Assembly (NCBI GenBank): GCA_900546615.1
Contig: URDJ01000064.1
Span: 1 to 10,492 of the forward strand
DNA from: an uncultured Eubacteriales bacterium
GTDB taxonomy: Bacteria > Bacillota > Clostridia > Oscillospirales > Oscillospiraceae
Direction: 5' to 3'
Length of the DNA: 10,492 bases
Of the stretch, positions 1 through 6,705 are shown one piece after another. The position numbers and the translations under genes are program-made. Every line of letters begins with the position of its first letter. Positions within the stretch are counted from its first letter, which is position 1. The notes beneath the pieces were generated by a model that did no database searches, was not told the DNA's origin, and saw only the letters and a list, made by a program, of their open reading frames with translations.

Positions 1-49
1 ACGAGATCCTCTCTGGTCTCGTGGGCTCGGAGATGTGTATAAGAGACAG
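1..49 (+). other. Illumina P7/Nextera adapter left at the contig end (artefact)
   Basis: Bases 1-7 match the end of the Illumina P7 primer. Bases 8-15 (CCTCTCTG) match the adapter-side form of a Nextera i7 index, N708 as I recall it. Bases 16-49 match the Nextera read-2 transposase adapter, including the 19-bp Tn5 mosaic end at 31-49. This is library-preparation sequence, not the organism's DNA and not a native transposon end. Genomic sequence starts at about base 50. Confidence 0.97.
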
Positions 50-50
50 A

Positions 51-95
51 TTCTGCAGCGGCAGCATCACGAACTACGGATGGAGCACGATATAG
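51..95 (+). CDS. Possible C-terminal tail of an upstream gene (partial)
   Basis: Directly after the adapter one frame reads 14 codons (FCSGSITNYGWSTI) and stops at TAG, 93-95. It lies just before a good ribosome-binding site and the cyclase operon, so it could be the end of the preceding operon gene, cut by the contig edge. The piece is too short to assign to a family. A second frame (50-118) is also open here, so the choice of frame is tentative. Confidence 0.3.
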   Translation, partial: FCSGSITNYGWSTI

Positions 96-107
96 AAGGA
101 AGGGGCC

Positions 108-167
108 ATGACGGATAATGAAGTTGATATTATTGTCTCGCCTCCTGACGAGGCTGAGGATGTCTGA
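108..167 (+). CDS. 19-codon open reading frame upstream of the cyclase gene
   Basis: An ATG at 108 opens 19 codons (MTDNEVDIIVSPPDEAEDV) ending in TGA at 165-167. A purine-rich, Shine-Dalgarno-like stretch (AAGGAAGGGG, 96-105) lies just upstream. The peptide is acidic, has no hydrophobic segment and is not one I recognise. Its stop is 3 bases before the cyclase ATG at 171, and that ATG has only a weak ribosome-binding site of its own. The frame could therefore act as a leader peptide that couples translation into the cyclase gene. It could also be chance, since its frame is the same one that closes with TAG at 93-95. Confidence 0.35.
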   Translation: MTDNEVDIIVSPPDEAEDV

Positions 168-170
168 GCT

Positions 171-2006
171 ATGTTAAAGAAACGCTTTACCAAGGCGGCC
201 GTTGCGCTTGTCTGCGCGCTGGTGTTCACGCTCGCGGCGCTGCTGGGGCTCTTCTACAGCCCCGACCAGATGCTCGCCGACGCGCTCTACCAGAAGCCCA
301 AGGCCCTAGACGGCAACATCTTCGTCATCGGCATCGACGACCGCGCCATAGACGACATAGGCCCCTATCAAACCTGGGGCCGGGACGTCATGGCCATGGC
401 CATCGAGGCCCTGAACGCCGATCCCGAGAATCGCCCCGCCGTCATCGGCATAGACGTGCTCTACACCGGTGAGACCGACCCCGAGCTGGACAGCTGGCTC
501 GCCGAAGCCGCGGGCGAGTGCGGCAACGTAGTCGTCGCCTCCGTCGCGAACTTCGGCACGGAGCTTGTCACCGAGGACACCGGCAGCTTCTACCTTGAGG
601 ACTACTCCGTCCTCTCGTATGAGGAGCCGTTCGAGGCGCTCCGGGCCGTCACCACGCAGGGGCACATAAACGCCATGTACGACGCCGACGGCGTGCTGCG
701 CCACGCGATACTCCAAATAGACCTGCCCGACGGGCGCAGCGTTCCCTCCTTCAACTACGCCATCTATCAGAAATACGCCGAGGCGAACGGTCTGCCCGTG
801 GAGCTGGACGTGCCGACCGACGAACTCTACCGCTTCTACGTCGATTTCTCGGCCCTGCCGGGCGGCTACTATGAGGGCATCTCCGTCTCCGACCTGCTCG
901 CGGGCGAGTTCCCTGCCGAGCTGTTCAAGGACGCCGTCGTGCTCATCGGCCCCTACGCCGCGGGCCTCTCCGACTACGTGACCACGGCGATCGACCGCGC
1001 CTCCCTCATGTACGGTGTGGAGTTTCAGGCCAACGTCATAAACCAGCTCATTAACCAGAGCTTCAAGCTGGAGGTCTCGAACTACCTGCAGGCCCTCATC
1101 CTCTTTGCGCTCTCGGCGGCCTGCCTCTACTTCTTCATCGGGCGGAAGCTGCGCTGGGCGCTCATAGTCTGGCTCGCCGCCGCCGGCGGGAGCCTCGGCC
1201 TGTGCGTCGCGCTCTACGGCGCGGGCTATGTCCTGCACCCGCTCTGGCTGCCACTGACGGTGACGGTCTTCTTCGTCGCCGCCGTGGCCTTCAACTACGT
1301 GCAGGCCGCGGTCGAGAAGCGCAGGATATCGAACACCTTCAAGCGCTACGTAGCACCCGAGATCGTCGGCGAGCTGCTGCGTGAGGGCACGGATTCCCTC
1401 GGCCTCGGCGGCAAGCTCTGCGACATCGCCGTGCTCTTTGTGGACATCCGCGGCTTCACCACCATGAGCGAAGTGCTCACGCCGCAGGAGGTCGTATCCA
1501 TCCTCAACCGCTACCTCTCGCTCACAACCGACTGCATAATGAAAAACCACGGCACGCTCGACAAATTCGTCGGCGACTGCACCATGGCCATCTGGAACGC
1601 GCCCATCGAGCAGGAGGACTACGTCATGAACGCCTGCAAGGCCGCCGTGGACATGGTCGAAGGCTCCAAAGCACTCTCGCAGGAGCTCTTGGAGAAGTTC
1701 GGGCGCACGGTGTCCTTCGGCATAGGCGTACACTGCGGCAGCGCGGTAGTGGGCAACATCGGCGCGGAGATGCGCATGGATTTCACCGCCATAGGCGACA
1801 CCGTAAACACCAGCGCCCGGCTCGAGGCCAACGCCCCGGCGGGCAAAATCTACATCAGCCGCGACGTCGTTGAGCGCCTCGGCGACAGGATACGCGTGAC
1901 CTCGCTCGGCGACGGCATAAGCCTCAAGGGTAAGTCGCAGAAGCTCGAGATATTCCTCCTCGACGGCATCGCCGGGGGCGAAACTCCCACGGAGGTGGAG
2001 AAATGA
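171..2006 (+). CDS. CHASE2-domain transmembrane class III adenylate cyclase
   Basis: This 611-residue membrane enzyme is predicted to make cAMP from ATP. An N-terminal hydrophobic helix (about 8-29) is followed by an extracellular CHASE2-type sensor region (about 30-300). Three closely spaced membrane segments come next (about 304-323, 328-350, 356-376), then a cytoplasmic linker with the NTFKRYVAPEIV sequence common before this cyclase type. The catalytic domain spans about 415-600. The residues expected for catalysis are present: metal-binding D425 (VDIRGF) and D469 (FVGD), adenine-selecting K465 and D543 (IGD), and transition-state N546 and R550 (TVNTSARLE). It is therefore probably active, and more likely an adenylate than a guanylate cyclase. 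The next gene overlaps its stop by 4 bp, so the two are co-translated. The CHASE2 ligand is unknown. The start has a weak ribosome-binding site and may depend on coupling to the short frame at 108-167. Confidence 0.95.
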   Translation: MLKKRFTKAAVALVCALVFTLAALLGLFYSPDQMLADALYQKPKALDGNIFVIGIDDRAIDDIGPYQTWGRDVMAMAIEALNADPENRPAVIGIDVLYTGETDPELDSWLAEAAGECGNVVVASVANFGTELVTEDTGSFYLEDYSVLSYEEPFEALRAVTTQGHINAMYDADGVLRHAILQIDLPDGRSVPSFNYAIYQKYAEANGLPVELDVPTDELYRFYVDFSALPGGYYEGISVSDLLAGEFPAELFKDAVVLIGPYAAGLSDYVTTAIDRASLMYGVEFQANVINQLINQSFKLEVSNYLQALILFALSAACLYFFIGRKLRWALIVWLAAAGGSLGLCVALYGAGYVLHPLWLPLTVTVFFVAAVAFNYVQAAVEKRRISNTFKRYVAPEIVGELLREGTDSLGLGGKLCDIAVLFVDIRGFTTMSEVLTPQEVVSILNRYLSLTTDCIMKNHGTLDKFVGDCTMAIWNAPIEQEDYVMNACKAAVDMVEGSKALSQELLEKFGRTVSFGIGVHCGSAVVGNIGAEMRMDFTAIGDTVNTSARLEANAPAGKIYISRDVVERLGDRIRVTSLGDGISLKGKSQKLEIFLLDGIAGGETPTEVEK

Positions 2007-3427
2007 TGAAAAAACTGCTCTCAATCCTGCTGGCCGCGGCCCTCATAGCCTCTCTGGCCGTCCAGGCGCTGGCCTCGTATGAGGTCGAGTCTGGCTCGAT
2101 GGCGGCCTCCGGCATGGCCGTCGTGGACGGCGTGCTCTACGTCGCCGACAGCTGGAACAACGCCGTCTGGCAGCTGGAAGACGGCGGCGGCGCCTCGCCG
2201 CTCGCCGGAAGGACGGACGTGAAGGACAGCTCGGGCCGGCCCATGGGCGGCTATGCTGACGGGTCCTTCAGCGCCTCCGCCTTCAATGAGCCGTGGGCCA
2301 TCGCGCCCTACGGTGAGGGACTGCTCGTCTCCGACAGCGGCAACGGCGCCCTGCGCTGGCTCGACCTCGAAAACGAGAAGGTCTATACCGCCATCGACGG
2401 CCTCAGCCTGCCCACCGGTCTGGCCGTGGGCGAGGATGGCTTCGTCTACATATCCGACACCGGCAGCAGCAAGATCTACAGGCTCGACGCCGATGGGAAG
2501 TATGAGGTGTACGTCGGCTCCGGGCTGAACGAGCCGACCGGCCTTGCCTGGCACGACGGCGTGCTCTACGTCGCCGACACCGGCAGCCACCGCATCCTCA
2601 CCGTGACGGACGGCAGGGTGGAAGTGCTCGCCGGCGCGCGTCTCACGGGCGACGCGGCCTATGAGGGCGGATACCTCGACGGCAGCGCGGACGAGGCCCT
2701 GTTCTCCGGCCCGCAGGGCGTCGCGGTAGGCCCCGACGGCAGCGTCTATATCGCCGACACCGGCAACAGCGCTGTGCGCGTGCTGCGCGGCGGGGTCGTG
2801 ACCACCCTCACTGCGGCCGGGGACAGCGACACCTGGCCCGTCTCGCCGAGGGCACTGCTTGTATATAACGGCCTGCTCTACGTCGGCGACGTCTTTTCCA
2901 GAAGTACGGGCGTGATCGACGTGAGCGCCGGTGCGCTCCCCTTCGAGGACGTGGCTGCGGGCGCGTGGTACTACGACGCAGTGGCCTTTGTCAGCGCGAA
3001 CGGCCTGTTCGACGGCACGTCTGAAACTGCCTTCTCCCCCAATGGACAGATGACCCGAGCCATGGTCATAACGGTGCTTGCGCGGCACGCGGGCATTGAC
3101 ACCTCCGTCGGGGCGACCTGGTACGATGCCGCGGTAGACTGGGCGCTCGAGACCGGGGTCTCCGACGGCAGCGACCTCGAGGGCAGCATCACGAGGGAAC
3201 AGCTTGCGACGATGCTCTACCGCGAGGCCGGCTCACCCGCCGTTTCCGGCAGCCTCGAGGGCTACGTGGACGCGGACGAAGTCAGCTACTGGGCAGCGGA
3301 CGCCATGCTCTGGGCCGTCGCCGAGGGAATAATAGAGGGCGCCGGAGGGAATGCTCTGACCCCGACCACCCCGGCCACCCGCGCTCAGACCGCCGCGATA
3401 CTGCAAAGGTACATTACACAAAGCTGA
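2003..3427 (+). CDS. Secreted NHL-repeat beta-propeller with three SLH domains
   Basis: This 474-residue protein begins with a signal peptide: MMKK, a hydrophobic core to about residue 23, and likely cleavage after QALA at about 24. Residues 34-307 form an NHL-type propeller. Repeats of the form (A/S)D(T/S)...(I/V) lie near 49, 109, 150, 190 and 250, and a degenerate sixth blade lies near 294, enough for a six-bladed ring. Three SLH modules follow (about 311-363, 372-410, 420-472), each with a WYYDAV/YWAADAM-like start and a TRA/TRE-like end. SLH domains bind secondary wall polysaccharide, so the protein should sit on the outside of the wall. The ATG at 2003 overlaps the cyclase stop (ATGA) and has a strong GGAGGTGG site at 1991-1998. 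Tight coupling to a cyclase with an outward-facing sensor suggests a ligand-binding or partner role, but this is inference. NHL propellers usually bind proteins, peptides, glycans or RNA. Confidence 0.93.
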   Translation: MMKKLLSILLAAALIASLAVQALASYEVESGSMAASGMAVVDGVLYVADSWNNAVWQLEDGGGASPLAGRTDVKDSSGRPMGGYADGSFSASAFNEPWAIAPYGEGLLVSDSGNGALRWLDLENEKVYTAIDGLSLPTGLAVGEDGFVYISDTGSSKIYRLDADGKYEVYVGSGLNEPTGLAWHDGVLYVADTGSHRILTVTDGRVEVLAGARLTGDAAYEGGYLDGSADEALFSGPQGVAVGPDGSVYIADTGNSAVRVLRGGVVTTLTAAGDSDTWPVSPRALLVYNGLLYVGDVFSRSTGVIDVSAGALPFEDVAAGAWYYDAVAFVSANGLFDGTSETAFSPNGQMTRAMVITVLARHAGIDTSVGATWYDAAVDWALETGVSDGSDLEGSITREQLATMLYREAGSPAVSGSLEGYVDADEVSYWAADAMLWAVAEGIIEGAGGNALTPTTPATRAQTAAILQRYITQS

Positions 3428-3447
3428 GACAGCGGCCATTTATGAAC

Positions 3448-3490
3448 TGCCCCGGACCGTACACATAGCACGATCCGGGGCAATTTATAT
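3448..3490 (+). terminator. Hairpin terminator after the cyclase/NHL-SLH operon
   Basis: Arms 3448-3459 (TGCCCCGGACCG) and 3471-3482 pair over 12 positions with one C-A mismatch, around an 11-base loop. The hairpin lies 20 bases past the SLH gene stop. The following ATTTATAT is a weak T-tract, so termination may be incomplete or assisted. Confidence 0.7.
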
Positions 3491-3574
3491 CACGCCGAAC
3501 ACTTCCCGGGCTTGTTAAGATGTCTATTGGTCGTTAAAAAACCGGAAGATCGCGGCAAAATGAGTGAAATAACA

Positions 3575-3611
3575 AAAAGGCGCGGGGATGCTTAGATCCC
3601 CGCGGCCTTTT
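3575..3611 (-). terminator. Intrinsic terminator of the minus-strand operon, probably bidirectional
   Basis: Arms 3575-3589 and 3596-3611 pair almost perfectly (GCGGGGAT against ATCCCCGC, extended by A-rich and T-rich ends, with one bulged base) around a 6-base loop. On the minus strand the hairpin is followed by CTTTTTGTT, a good U-tract. It lies about 20 bases beyond the stop of the last operon gene. On the plus strand CCTTTT follows, so it can also stop read-through from the left. The remaining sequence between the two convergent operons (3491-3574) holds nothing I recognise. Confidence 0.85.
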
Positions 3612-3629
3612 ATTAAATCATCGCAACGT

Positions 3630-3845
3630 TTACAGCGCCTCAAGCGCCTCCTTGTAGGCGGCCAGATCGTCCTCGGTCACCATGTCCTCAATGTAGGGCA
3701 GGGCGTCGTTGAAGATGAAGCTGCGGCCCACCTCGAGCAGCGGGTGCTCCAGCACCGCGGGGATGTACTGGTTTATGAGCTCCATGATCTCCGGAGTGTC
3801 GAGCATCTCGCCGACGGTGGTGGTCTCAAAGGTATACTTTGCCAT
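3630..3845 (-). CDS. Small protein of unknown function, 71 residues (paralogue of the 70-residue neighbour)
   Basis: This is the last gene of the minus-strand operon. The ATG (3843-3845) has an excellent TTAAGGAGG ribosome-binding site a few bases upstream, so translation is likely. The protein is acidic, probably helical, and has no signal peptide, membrane segment or cysteine. It aligns end to end with its upstream neighbour. Both have M-x-KY at the start, a G-x-(M/L)-L at about 12-15, a P-A-x-LE-x-PLL core (here PAVLEHPLL, 29-37) and an ALEA end. This looks like a tandem duplication that has diverged. I do not recognise a named family with confidence. Its place behind the oxidoreductase subunits suggests a job with that complex or its substrate, such as an assembly, stability or regulatory subunit, but nothing in the sequence proves it. 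Confidence 0.85.
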   Translation of the reverse strand: MAKYTFETTTVGEMLDTPEIMELINQYIPAVLEHPLLEVGRSFIFNDALPYIEDMVTEDDLAAYKEALEAL

Positions 3846-3865
3846 TTTTGTTCCTCCTTAAAATT

Positions 3866-4078
3866 TTACTCTATCGCTTCAAGCGCCGCCTTCAGGGCGT
3901 CGCGCTTCTCCTGGGGTATCTTCTTCTGGCTGTCGAGCACGACGCCCACGGGCTTGCCCTTCACCAGCTTGAGCAGCGGGCTCTCCAGAGCCGCGGGCAG
4001 GATCTCCTTGAACACCGCCACGCAGCGCTCATCCGCCAGCAGGTCGCCTATCTTGCTGTCCCATCCGTATTTTCCCAT
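3866..4078 (-). CDS. Small protein of unknown function, 70 residues (paralogue of the 71-residue neighbour)
   Basis: The gene sits 15 bases after the gamma-subunit stop and 20 bases before the second small gene. Its start at 4078 is supported by an AAAGGAGC site. The protein reads MGKYGWDSKIGDLL, then a PAALESPLL core (29-37), a basic, glycine-containing stretch (KLVKGKPVG), and a C-terminal KAALEAIE helix. It is more basic than its partner, so the two could pair by charge. It has no cysteines, membrane segment or recognised catalytic motif. The whole-length match to the following gene implies duplication. The D-S-K-I-G-D-L-L opening and the P-A-x-L-E-x-P-L-L core resemble short C-terminal modules that I recall on some clostridial enzymes, but I cannot name the family. 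Function is unknown. Confidence 0.85.
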   Translation of the reverse strand: MGKYGWDSKIGDLLADERCVAVFKEILPAALESPLLKLVKGKPVGVVLDSQKKIPQEKRDALKAALEAIE

Positions 4079-4093
4079 GCCTTGCTCCTTTCT

Positions 4094-4645
4094 TCAAGCT
4101 TTTTTTGCAGCGCGGCCCAGCTCCAGGCCCTTGTCGAGAGCCTTCCTGTTCAGCTCCACGACCTCCGCGCCCTTGGCCGCGAACTTGTGCTCGAGGCTCG
4201 CCATGAATACCGCCGGGTCGAGCATCCCGGAATAGCCCAGCATTGCGCCGATGAGGATGATGTTCGCTATCTTGTCACTGCCCAGCTCGTGCGCCAAATC
4301 GTCCGCCGGCACGTCCACGACCTCGATGTCCGTCCGCTTGAGGGCCGAGGTCGTGCGGTTTATGTTCCGCACCAGCACGCCGCCCGGCTTCAGCTCCGGC
4401 GTGAACTTCTTAAACGAGGTCTCGTTCATGACGATAAGGCCGTCCGACTGCTTCGGCAGGGGTGATACTATCTCGCTGTCCGATACGATGACCGTACACT
4501 TGGCGCTGCCGCCGCGCTGCTCGGGACCGTAGAGCGGCATGAAAGTCGCATGCATCCCGCCCTCGACCGCACTGCCTGCCAGCGACATGCCTATCGACAT
4601 GACGCCCTGGCCGCCCGAGCCGGAGATTATGAGCGTAAATTTCAT
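4094..4645 (-). CDS. 2-oxoacid:ferredoxin oxidoreductase, gamma subunit
   Basis: This 183-residue protein matches the gamma domain of pyruvate/ketoisovalerate-type ferredoxin oxidoreductases in length and motifs. It has an N-terminal glycine-rich ISGSGGQGV (about 7-15) and a PLYGPEQRGGSAKC segment (about 37-50), which is the family's SYGPE.RGG signature. In this family the gamma subunit contributes to CoA binding and holds the alpha and beta subunits together. The start at 4645 lies one base after the beta-subunit stop, with AAGGAGG upstream, so translation is coupled. The C-terminus ends in a short basic tail (GRAAKKA). All four subunits of the complex are present here, in the order delta-alpha-beta-gamma. 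Confidence 0.94.
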   Translation of the reverse strand: MKFTLIISGSGGQGVMSIGMSLAGSAVEGGMHATFMPLYGPEQRGGSAKCTVIVSDSEIVSPLPKQSDGLIVMNETSFKKFTPELKPGGVLVRNINRTTSALKRTDIEVVDVPADDLAHELGSDKIANIILIGAMLGYSGMLDPAVFMASLEHKFAAKGAEVVELNRKALDKGLELGRAAKKA

Positions 4646-4646
4646 C

Positions 4647-5408
4647 TCACTCGCCCTCCTTTGCCGTCTTGTCCACGAAAACGCCGCAGGGGAAGTACTT
4701 CATGGTATGCTGCTCCATGAACTCCAGCGTCTTCACGGGCGACATGTGCCAGTTCGTCGGGCAGTTCGTCAGCAGCTCCACGAAGGAGAAGCCGAGGCCC
4801 TCGACCTGGTTCTGCATGGCCTTTTTGATGCCGGCCTTGGCCTTGCGGATGTTCGCGGGGTTGTTCAGCGAGAACCGCGCCACGTAGACCGGGGCCTCCA
4901 GTTCCTTTATGAGCTCGCACATCCTCAGGGGATAGCCCATGGTATCCGGGTCGCGCCCGTAGATGCAGGTGGTGGATTTCTGGCCCACCAGCGTGGTCGG
5001 GGCCATCTGGCCGCCGGTCATGCCGTAGGTGGAGTTGTTCGCGAAGAAAATGGTGATATGCTCGCCGCGGTTGGCGGCCATCATTACCTCGGACAGGCCG
5101 ATGGAGGCCAGGTCGCCGTCGCCCTGATAGGCGAAGACGAGGGCGTCCGGGCGGCACCTCTTGATACCCGTCGCGACGGCGGGGGCCCTGCCGTGGGCGG
5201 AGGTGACCATGTCGAGCTTCCAGTAGAGGCTGTTCATGGTCGCGCAGCCGACGGGCAGCACGTTTATGACCTTCTCAGCGACGCCCAGATCGTCGATTGC
5301 CTCGGCGATGAGCTTGGTCGCGAGCGAGTGCAGGCAGCCGGGGCAGAAGCCGCTCGAAAGGGGCAGCAGGCATTTCGGTTTCGTATACACCTTCTCAACC
5401 GCCATCAC
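4647..5408 (-). CDS. 2-oxoacid:ferredoxin oxidoreductase, beta subunit (thiamine diphosphate-binding)
   Basis: This subunit carries thiamine diphosphate and the proximal iron-sulfur cluster, where the 2-oxoacid is decarboxylated. Visible motifs are CPGC (22-25), further cysteines including C55 in PVGC, H73-G-R, and the TPP/magnesium motif: GDGD (96-99) with NNSTYGMTGGQ (124-134). At 253 residues it has the usual length for the short-beta, four-subunit class. The start is either GTG at 5408, giving a 4-bp overlap with the alpha stop, or ATG at 5405. Both are served by the same AAGGAGG site, so the true length is 253 or 252. The motifs do not separate 2-oxoisovalerate, 2-oxoglutarate and other 2-oxoacids as substrates. 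Confidence 0.94.
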   Translation of the reverse strand: MMAVEKVYTKPKCLLPLSSGFCPGCLHSLATKLIAEAIDDLGVAEKVINVLPVGCATMNSLYWKLDMVTSAHGRAPAVATGIKRCRPDALVFAYQGDGDLASIGLSEVMMAANRGEHITIFFANNSTYGMTGGQMAPTTLVGQKSTTCIYGRDPDTMGYPLRMCELIKELEAPVYVARFSLNNPANIRKAKAGIKKAMQNQVEGLGFSFVELLTNCPTNWHMSPVKTLEFMEQHTMKYFPCGVFVDKTAKEGE

Positions 5409-6475
5409 TGCTCACCTCCTTCAATGATCTTGCGTACAGCGGTCTTTGTGCTCTCGTCGTCGAGCAGGATGCCGCCGCTCCTGCCGTACTCGTACACCGG
5501 CGCGCGGCCGAGCACCTGCAGCTCTATGTCCTCACGCATGAGCGCCGGGATGGACATCTCTATGTCGATGAGGCCCTTTACCTTCGTGTAATCCAGATTC
5601 GCTATGCTCTTTTTCGGGAAGGGAAACAGGGTGATGGGCCGGATAAGCCCTATCTTGACGCCCTCCTCGCGCAGGTCGAGCACTACCTGCTTTGCGACCC
5701 TCGCGCTCATGCCGTAGGCCACGATGACCCATTCGGCATCGTCCACCATGAACTCCTCGACCTTGACGTCGTTTTCCTCCCAGCGCCTGGTGCGCTGTAC
5801 CGCGAGCTTGTTCTTGCCCTCGAGACCCGCCTCGGGGTAGATCGGCGTGATGAGGTGTCCGCCGCGCTTGGTACCGTCGTAGCCGACAGTCCAGGGTTTG
5901 CAGGGGCTCTCGGGCAGCTCCTTCATCGGGGGCAGCTCGACCTCCTCCATCATGGTGCCGAGGCAGCCGTCCATGAGTATCATGACGGGGCTGCGGTCGC
6001 GTTCCGCATACTCCGGCGCGTCGTAAACTATGTCCACGGCCTCCTGCACGGTATAGGGTGCGAAGACCAGCATGCGGAACCCGCCGTGGCCCGCGGCCTT
6101 GGTCGCCTGGAGGTAATCCTGCTGCGCGGGCTGGATGGAGCCGAGGCCCGGGCCGCCGCGCTGCATGTTCACGATGACGGCGGGCAGCTCCGCCGCCGAA
6201 AGGTAGCTTATGCCCTCGCTCTTGAGCGAAATGCCGGGGCTGGAGGAGCCGGTCATGGCCCGCACGCCCGTCGCAGCCGCGCCGTAGACCATGTTGATGG
6301 ACGCGACCTCGCTTTCACCCTGTACGAAGCAGCCGCCGACCTCGGGAAGGCGCCAGGACAGGTACTCGGGCAGCTCCGACTGCGGGGTGATGGGGTAGCC
6401 TGCAAAGAAGCGCACGCCGCCTCTGACCGCAGCCTCGCCTATGGCCTCGTTGCCTTTCATGAATTCCTTAGCCAT
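5405..6475 (-). CDS. vorB: 2-oxoacid:ferredoxin oxidoreductase, alpha subunit (VorB/KorA type)
   Basis: The 356-residue alpha subunit contains the pyrimidine-binding domain that completes the thiamine diphosphate site. It opens with MAKEFMKGNEAIGEAAV, typical of proteins annotated as 3-methyl-2-oxobutanoate dehydrogenase subunit VorB. GYPITPQSE follows at 26-34, then the ESEVASINMVYGAA region and SSSPGISLKSEG (77-88). The C-terminal domain II (about 245-356) includes RPITLFPFP. I chose the ATG at 6475, although the frame stays open upstream to 6520. That ATG has GGAGGG at the right distance, lies 2 bases after the ferredoxin stop, and matches the family start. Products would be acyl-CoA, CO2 and reduced ferredoxin. 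The VorB versus KorA choice rests on overall resemblance, so 2-oxoglutarate remains possible as a substrate. Confidence 0.93.
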   Translation of the reverse strand: MAKEFMKGNEAIGEAAVRGGVRFFAGYPITPQSELPEYLSWRLPEVGGCFVQGESEVASINMVYGAAATGVRAMTGSSSPGISLKSEGISYLSAAELPAVIVNMQRGGPGLGSIQPAQQDYLQATKAAGHGGFRMLVFAPYTVQEAVDIVYDAPEYAERDRSPVMILMDGCLGTMMEEVELPPMKELPESPCKPWTVGYDGTKRGGHLITPIYPEAGLEGKNKLAVQRTRRWEENDVKVEEFMVDDAEWVIVAYGMSARVAKQVVLDLREEGVKIGLIRPITLFPFPKKSIANLDYTKVKGLIDIEMSIPALMREDIELQVLGRAPVYEYGRSGGILLDDESTKTAVRKIIEGGEQ

Positions 6476-6477
6476 TC

Positions 6478-6687
6478 TCAGCCCTCCCCCTTCACGATGT
6501 CTATCGCAGCCTCGGGACATACTATGGCGCAGGTGCCGCAGCCTATGCAGCCCTCCAGGTCGATGACCGGATAGTAGTGGCCCTTTGCGTTGCGCTTATC
6601 GCCGAACGCGATGACCTTTTTGGGACAGAACTTCACGCAAAAGCCGCAGCTCTTGCAGAGGTTCGCCACCACGCTTGCTTTGTTCAT
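6478..6687 (-). CDS. Two-[4Fe-4S] ferredoxin, delta subunit of the 2-oxoacid oxidoreductase
   Basis: This 69-residue protein has two complete cluster motifs: C11-x2-C14-x2-C17-x3-C21-P and C47-x2-C50-x2-C53-x3-C57-P. It would pass electrons from the catalytic subunits to a soluble ferredoxin. The between-motif insert (FGDKRNAKGHYYPVID) is of the kind seen in KorD/VorD-type delta subunits. The ATG at 6687 has a TTAGGAG site. The gene ends 2 bases before the alpha ATG, so the pair is coupled. A free-standing ferredoxin is unlikely given this position and size. Confidence 0.93.
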   Translation of the reverse strand: MNKASVVANLCKSCGFCVKFCPKKVIAFGDKRNAKGHYYPVIDLEGCIGCGTCAIVCPEAAIDIVKGEG

Positions 6688-6705
6688 TACATCATCTCCT
6701 AAGTT

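Noticed and set aside
31..49. Tn5 mosaic end as evidence of a transposon
   Set aside because: It is continuous with the index and P7 sequence, so it comes from library preparation.
306..2024. 572-residue open frame on the minus strand opposite the cyclase
   Set aside because: The plus-strand frame has clear CHASE2 and cyclase motifs. The antisense frame is low-complexity (rich in H, V, E, A, R), as expected from GC-rich third positions, and has no recognisable domain.
2021..3088. 355-residue minus-strand frame opposite the NHL-SLH gene
   Set aside because: It is a shadow of the strongly biased codons of the propeller gene; no motif and no good ribosome-binding site.
3491..3574. Possible small RNA or gene between the convergent terminators
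   Set aside because: No frame with a ribosome-binding site, no promoter pair and no further stem-loop were visible.
4539..5591. 350-residue plus-strand frame opposite the beta and alpha subunit genes
   Set aside because: It crosses two well-defined oxidoreductase genes on the other strand, and its sequence is histidine- and arginine-rich without domains.
6476..6520. Upstream extension of the alpha subunit to a start at 6520
   Set aside because: It would overlap the ferredoxin gene by over 40 bases. The ATG at 6475 has a proper ribosome-binding site and matches the family N-terminus.
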